Source: an uncultured Rhodocyclaceae bacterium (GTDB lineage Bacteria > Pseudomonadota > Gammaproteobacteria > Burkholderiales > Rhodocyclaceae). From it: DNA of 8,853 bases. The notes below the pieces were generated by a model that worked only from the letters and a program-made list of their open reading frames with translations, made no database searches and was not told the DNA's origin. Location: NCBI GenBank assembly GCA_903930805.1, contig CAIYZZ010000025.1, forward strand, positions 1-8,853. Reading direction: 5' to 3'. Positions 6,143 to 8,853 of this stretch are shown piece by piece (position 1 is the stretch's first letter; every line of letters begins with the position of its first letter). The position numbers and the translations under genes were made by a program.

Positions 6143-6604
6143 TCAACCCTTGCCGGTGCTGCCGAAGCCACCGGCACCCCGATGGCTTTCCTCAAATTGA
6201 TCGACCACGTTGAACGCCACCTGTAACACCGGAACCACGACCAGTTGCGCGATGCGATCGAGTGGATTCAGCAGGAATACTTCGTGGCCACGATTCCACA
6301 AGGATACAAAAATTTCGCCCTGGTAATCGGAGTCGATCAACCCGACCAGGTTACCGAGCACGATGCCGTGCTTGTGGCCCAACCCTGAGCGCGGCAGGAT
6401 CATCGCCGCCAGACCCGGATCGTCCAGATGAATCGCAATACCGGCCGGAATCAGCATCGACTCGCCCGGATGCACGCGCACTGGCGCTTCGATGCAGGCG
6501 CGCAAATCCATCCCCGCCGCGCCCGGCGTGGCGTAGTGTGGTGCGGCCTCGCCTTGGTTGTCCTTGAGGCGCTGATCGAGAATGCGTACGTCAATTGTTG
6601 GCAT
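6143..6604 (-). CDS. dut: Deoxyuridine 5'-triphosphate nucleotidohydrolase (dUTPase)
   Basis: The enzyme hydrolyses dUTP to dUMP and pyrophosphate, keeping uracil out of DNA and feeding dTMP synthesis; it works as a cytoplasmic homotrimer. The 153-residue product shows all five trimeric dUTPase motifs in order: [26 protein letters not shown] with the catalytic Asp, RIAQLVV, and the glycine-rich C-terminal arm GAGGFGSTG. The length matches the bacterial family. It is the second gene of a coaBC-dut operon: its ATG lies 7 bases beyond the coaBC stop, and its AAGGAG ribosome-binding site overlaps the end of coaBC, which suggests translational coupling. Confidence 0.97.
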   Translation of the reverse strand: MPTIDVRILDQRLKDNQGEAAPHYATPGAAGMDLRACIEAPVRVHPGESMLIPAGIAIHLDDPGLAAMILPRSGLGHKHGIVLGNLVGLIDSDYQGEIFVSLWNRGHEVFLLNPLDRIAQLVVVPVLQVAFNVVDQFEESHRGAGGFGSTGKG

Positions 6605-6611
6605 GACTCAT

Positions 6612-7808
6612 TTATCTCCTTACCATCTCCGCGATATGGCGCACGATGGTGCGTGCAACGGTCAATTTATCAGCGGGCGGCACAGGGTGCGCGCCGGCTG
6701 CATCGAACAGCGTGACGGCATTGGCATCGCCACCGAGTCCATCCTTTACCAGATTGCCCACCACCAGCGGCAGTTTCTTTGCCCGTCGCTTGCCTTCGGC
6801 ATACTCGGCGAGATTCTGGCTCTCGGCGGCAAAGCCGACACAGAACGGTGCATCGGCTCGCGCGGCCACCTCGGCGAGGATGTCCGGGTTGGCTAGCAGT
6901 TCGAGCGTCAGTGTCTTGGTGCCTTTCTTGATCTTGTGCGCTGCCGGTGCGGCCGGTCGGAAATCGGCCACCGCCGCGACGGAGATGAAGATATCGGTCT
7001 GCGGCATCTGTGCCAGCACCGCATCGCGCATCTCCAGCGCACTTTGCACATCGATGCGCGTCACCCCCGCAGGCGTCGGCAAGGAAACGGGGCCACAAAC
7101 TGCCGTCACGCCAGCGCCGACTTCTGCACAGGCACGCGCCAGCGCAAAGCCCATCTTGCCGGAACTGCTGTTGGTGAGCCCGCGCACCGGATCGAGCGCT
7201 TCAAAGGTCGGCCCCGCCGTGAGCAGGACACGCTTACCCGCTAAAATCTTAGGTTGGAAGAAGGCAATCAAGGCATCCAGAATCTCGAAGGGTTCGAGCA
7301 TGCGTCCCGCGCCGACCTCGCCGCAGGCCTGCTCACCGCTGGCAGGGCCCAATACTGCGACGCCATCCGCCCGCAACTGCGCGACATTGCGGGCCGTTGC
7401 CGGGTGTTCCCACATTTGGCGGTTCATTGCCGGCGCAACGAGCAGTGGGCAATCCCGGGCCAGGCAGAGCGTCGACAACAAGTCGTCAGCAAACCCGTGC
7501 GCCACCTTGGCGATGAAGTTCGCCGTCGCCGGTGCCACCAATACTGCAGCGGCATCACGCGTCAAATCGATGTGCGCCATGCCCCCCGCCACACTCTCCT
7601 GCGGTGCATCCCACAGCGACACGAATACCGGCCGGCCCGTCAGTGCCTGAAACGTCAGCGGCGCAACGAAGCGCGCCCCCGCCTCGGTCATGACGACATC
7701 GACCGCCGCCCCCGCCTTGCCGAGCAAGCGCGCCAACCCCGCCGCCTTGTAGGCCGCCACACCGCCGGTAATACCGAGCACGACACGTTTGCCTTGCAGT
7801 TCGAGCAT
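6612..7808 (-). CDS. coaBC: Bifunctional phosphopantothenoylcysteine decarboxylase / phosphopantothenate-cysteine ligase
   Basis: CoaBC joins cysteine to 4'-phosphopantothenate (using CTP) and decarboxylates the product to 4'-phosphopantetheine, two central steps of coenzyme A synthesis. The 398-residue product has both halves. The N-terminal FMN-dependent CoaC domain (about 1-185) has GGVAAYKA near the start, catalytic His79 in MAHIDL, PAMN with Asn129, and GEQACGEVGAGRM with Cys162. The C-terminal CoaB domain (about 190-398) has GPTFEALDPVR, NSSSGKMG with Asn213 as the likely ligase residue, AAVADFRP and the KIKK lysines at 292-295. The start ATG is preceded only by a weak ribosome-binding sequence. 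It is divergent to radC and precedes dut, matching the order known from E. coli and many other proteobacteria. Confidence 0.97.
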   Translation of the reverse strand: MLELQGKRVVLGITGGVAAYKAAGLARLLGKAGAAVDVVMTEAGARFVAPLTFQALTGRPVFVSLWDAPQESVAGGMAHIDLTRDAAAVLVAPATANFIAKVAHGFADDLLSTLCLARDCPLLVAPAMNRQMWEHPATARNVAQLRADGVAVLGPASGEQACGEVGAGRMLEPFEILDALIAFFQPKILAGKRVLLTAGPTFEALDPVRGLTNSSSGKMGFALARACAEVGAGVTAVCGPVSLPTPAGVTRIDVQSALEMRDAVLAQMPQTDIFISVAAVADFRPAAPAAHKIKKGTKTLTLELLANPDILAEVAARADAPFCVGFAAESQNLAEYAEGKRRAKKLPLVVGNLVKDGLGGDANAVTLFDAAGAHPVPPADKLTVARTIVRHIAEMVRR

Positions 7809-7882
7809 GACAGATCTTCGCCCGACCCTTGCAGGCCGAGCGTCAGTTAAGATGGCACTTTCAAGCTGAAATATTCTAACTC
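7809..7882. promoter_or_regulatory. Divergent coaBC / radC promoter region
   Basis: These 74 bases must hold both promoters. Facing radC, a TATTCT hexamer at 7872-7877 lies 5 bases before the ATG, with TTAAGA at 7847-7852 as a possible -35 (19-bp spacer). No Shine-Dalgarno sequence precedes radC. On the minus strand no convincing -35/-10 pair was found for coaBC. Confidence 0.35.
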
Positions 7883-8563
7883 ATGGCAATCACCGACTGG
7901 CCGGAAGATCAGCGCCCCCGCGAGCGCTTGCTTGCGCTTGGCCCGGCGGCATTGGCCGACGCCGAATTGCTGGCGATCTTCCTGCGCGTCGGTGTCAAGG
8001 GCATGAGTGCGGTGGATCTGGCGCGCGCTCTACTCGCCCACTTCGATAACAGCCTAGCCCGGCTGGCAGCCGCCACGCCACAGGAACTCATCACCGTGAA
8101 CGGCATCGGCCCGGCCAAGGCGGCGCAACTCGTCGCCACGCTGGAACTTGCGCGTCGTGGCCTGCGCGAAGAACTGCGCCAACCCGCGACGCTCAACGCG
8201 CCAACTGCCGTGCGCGACTGGCTGCGACTCAGACTCGCGCCGCTCCGCCATGAAGTCTTTCTCGCCCTCTGGCTCGACGCACAAAACCGGCTAATCGCCG
8301 ACGAGGAACTGTTCCGCGGCACGCTCACGCAGACCAGCGTCTATCCGCGCGAAGTTGTCAAACAGGCGCTGGCCAATAACGCTGCTGCCGTCATCCTCGC
8401 CCACAACCATCCAAGCGGTGTCGCCGAACCTTCGCACGCCGATGAACTCCTCACCCGGACGCTCAAGCAGGCACTGGCATTGGTGGATGTGCGACTGGTC
8501 GATCACTTCATCGTTGCCGGCAATGCAACCCCGCTATCTTTCGCCGAACGCGGGTTGCTGTAA
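7883..8563 (+). CDS. radC: RadC-family JAMM/MPN+ protein
   Basis: RadC proteins are metal-binding JAB1/MPN+ proteins once thought to repair DNA; their biochemical role remains uncertain. The 226-residue product matches the usual length. An N-terminal UPF0758-type helical domain contains a helix-hairpin-helix ([12 protein letters not shown], 72-83). The C-terminal metal site is complete: Glu124 in RHEVF, HNHPSG at 174-179, then Ser184 and Asp187. The ending LSFAERGLL is typical. It sits divergent to coaBC and just upstream of rpmB, the order seen in E. coli. The ATG has no clear ribosome-binding site, and no good upstream alternative start was found. Confidence 0.95.
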   Translation: MAITDWPEDQRPRERLLALGPAALADAELLAIFLRVGVKGMSAVDLARALLAHFDNSLARLAAATPQELITVNGIGPAKAAQLVATLELARRGLREELRQPATLNAPTAVRDWLRLRLAPLRHEVFLALWLDAQNRLIADEELFRGTLTQTSVYPREVVKQALANNAAAVILAHNHPSGVAEPSHADELLTRTLKQALALVDVRLVDHFIVAGNATPLSFAERGLL

Positions 8564-8581
8564 AAAAAAGCCTTAAAACAC

Positions 8582-8611
8582 TTGCCGGAAGCCCGGGGGC
8601 TCCGGTAGAAT
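8582..8611 (+). promoter_or_regulatory. Sigma-70-type promoter for rpmB
   Basis: TTGCCG (8582-8587) and TAGAAT (8606-8611) are separated by 18 bp and match the sigma-70 consensus at 4 and 5 of 6 positions. Transcription would start near 8618, leaving a leader of about 45 bases before rpmB. The spacer is almost entirely an inverted repeat (CCGG-A-AGCCC, GG, GGGCT-CCGG, 8585-8605), which might also act as a weak radC 3' hairpin. Confidence 0.6.
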
Positions 8612-8634
8612 GCGCCGCTTTTCGTCGTCCGAAG

Positions 8635-8662
8635 TTCTGGAGACAAGTTTCTGGAGATAAGT
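8635..8662 (+). repeat. Tandem 14-bp repeat in the rpmB leader
   Basis: TTCTGGAGACAAGT (8635-8648) is followed directly by TTCTGGAGATAAGT (8649-8662), differing at one base. Each copy contains a GGAG Shine-Dalgarno core. Only the second (8653-8656) is correctly spaced, 7 bases from the rpmB ATG. Confidence 0.85.
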
Positions 8663-8663
8663 T

Positions 8664-8853
8664 ATGTCACGCGTCTGTCAAGTGACGGGCAAGGCCCCGA
8701 TGGTTGGGAACCATGTCTCCCACGCCAACAACAAAACCAAACGTCGCTATCTGCCCAACCTGCACACACGCAAGTTTTGGGTCGAAGGCGAAAACCGCTG
8801 GGTGCGTCTGCGTGTTTCCAACGCCGGTCTGCGCACCATTGACAAGAAAGGCA
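8664..8853 (+). CDS. rpmB: 50S ribosomal protein L28 (bL28), 3' end beyond window
   Basis: The frame begins [20 protein letters not shown] and continues with [17 protein letters not shown] and [14 protein letters not shown], a clear match to proteobacterial L28. Sixty-three of about 78 codons are present and the frame is open at the window edge. It has the single N-terminal cysteine (Cys5) of the E. coli-type protein; no zinc-binding CXXC pair is seen in the visible part. In related genomes rpmG (L33) follows directly, so an rpmB-rpmG operon is expected. It has its own promoter behind radC. Confidence 0.96.
   Translation, partial: MSRVCQVTGKAPMVGNHVSHANNKTKRRYLPNLHTRKFWVEGENRWVRLRVSNAGLRTIDKKG

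Noticed and set aside
6646..7650. 334-codon open frame on the plus strand
   Set aside because: It is antisense to coaBC, Ala/Ser-rich, with no domain or credible ribosome-binding site.

Overview
The window looks like chromosomal DNA of a high-GC betaproteobacterium. The genus cannot be fixed from the sequence, but a facultatively anaerobic or sulfur-oxidising Rhodocyclales- or Nitrosomonadales-type organism fits. The evidence is protein-level resemblance, the GC-rich third positions, the housekeeping order dut-coaBC-radC-rpmB (as in E. coli), and a flavocytochrome c / NapC-type cytochrome operon. All assignments come from reading motifs; no database search was run.

Layout. (1) 1-510: the 5' part of a GTG-initiated LysR-type regulator on the minus strand, cut off after about 117 codons where it runs into an inverted, diverged second copy of its own first 38 codons. 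(2) 511-610: divergent promoter region with an ATATCG-N10-CGATAT dyad. (3) 611-2209: aceB, malate synthase A. (4) 2210-2497: a 288-bp intergenic region with a strong hairpin after aceB, a perfect 18-bp palindrome and an FNR/ANR-like box. (5) 2498-6087: four co-directional genes for a NapC/NirT-type membrane tetraheme cytochrome, a periplasmic ethylbenzene-dehydrogenase-type (EB_dh) c-type cytochrome, and the two subunits of a flavocytochrome c sulfide dehydrogenase (FccA-like diheme cytochrome, FccB-like Tat-exported flavoprotein). (6) 6100-6141: a near-perfect bidirectional terminator between convergent operons. (7) 6143-7808, minus strand: coaBC-dut. (8) 7883 to the end, plus strand: radC, then rpmB, which is cut by the window edge.

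How the genes work together. The redox operon is the distinctive part. FccAB would oxidise sulfide (or another low-potential sulfur species) in the periplasm. The NapC-type protein would connect the periplasmic haem chain to the membrane quinone pool, with the EB_dh cytochrome as a possible intermediate. The FNR-like site suggests induction when oxygen is low. The direction of electron flow (sulfide to quinone, or quinol to a periplasmic acceptor) cannot be decided from sequence. The remaining genes are ordinary: glyoxylate shunt (aceB), coenzyme A synthesis (coaBC), dUTP removal (dut), a RadC-family protein and ribosomal protein L28.
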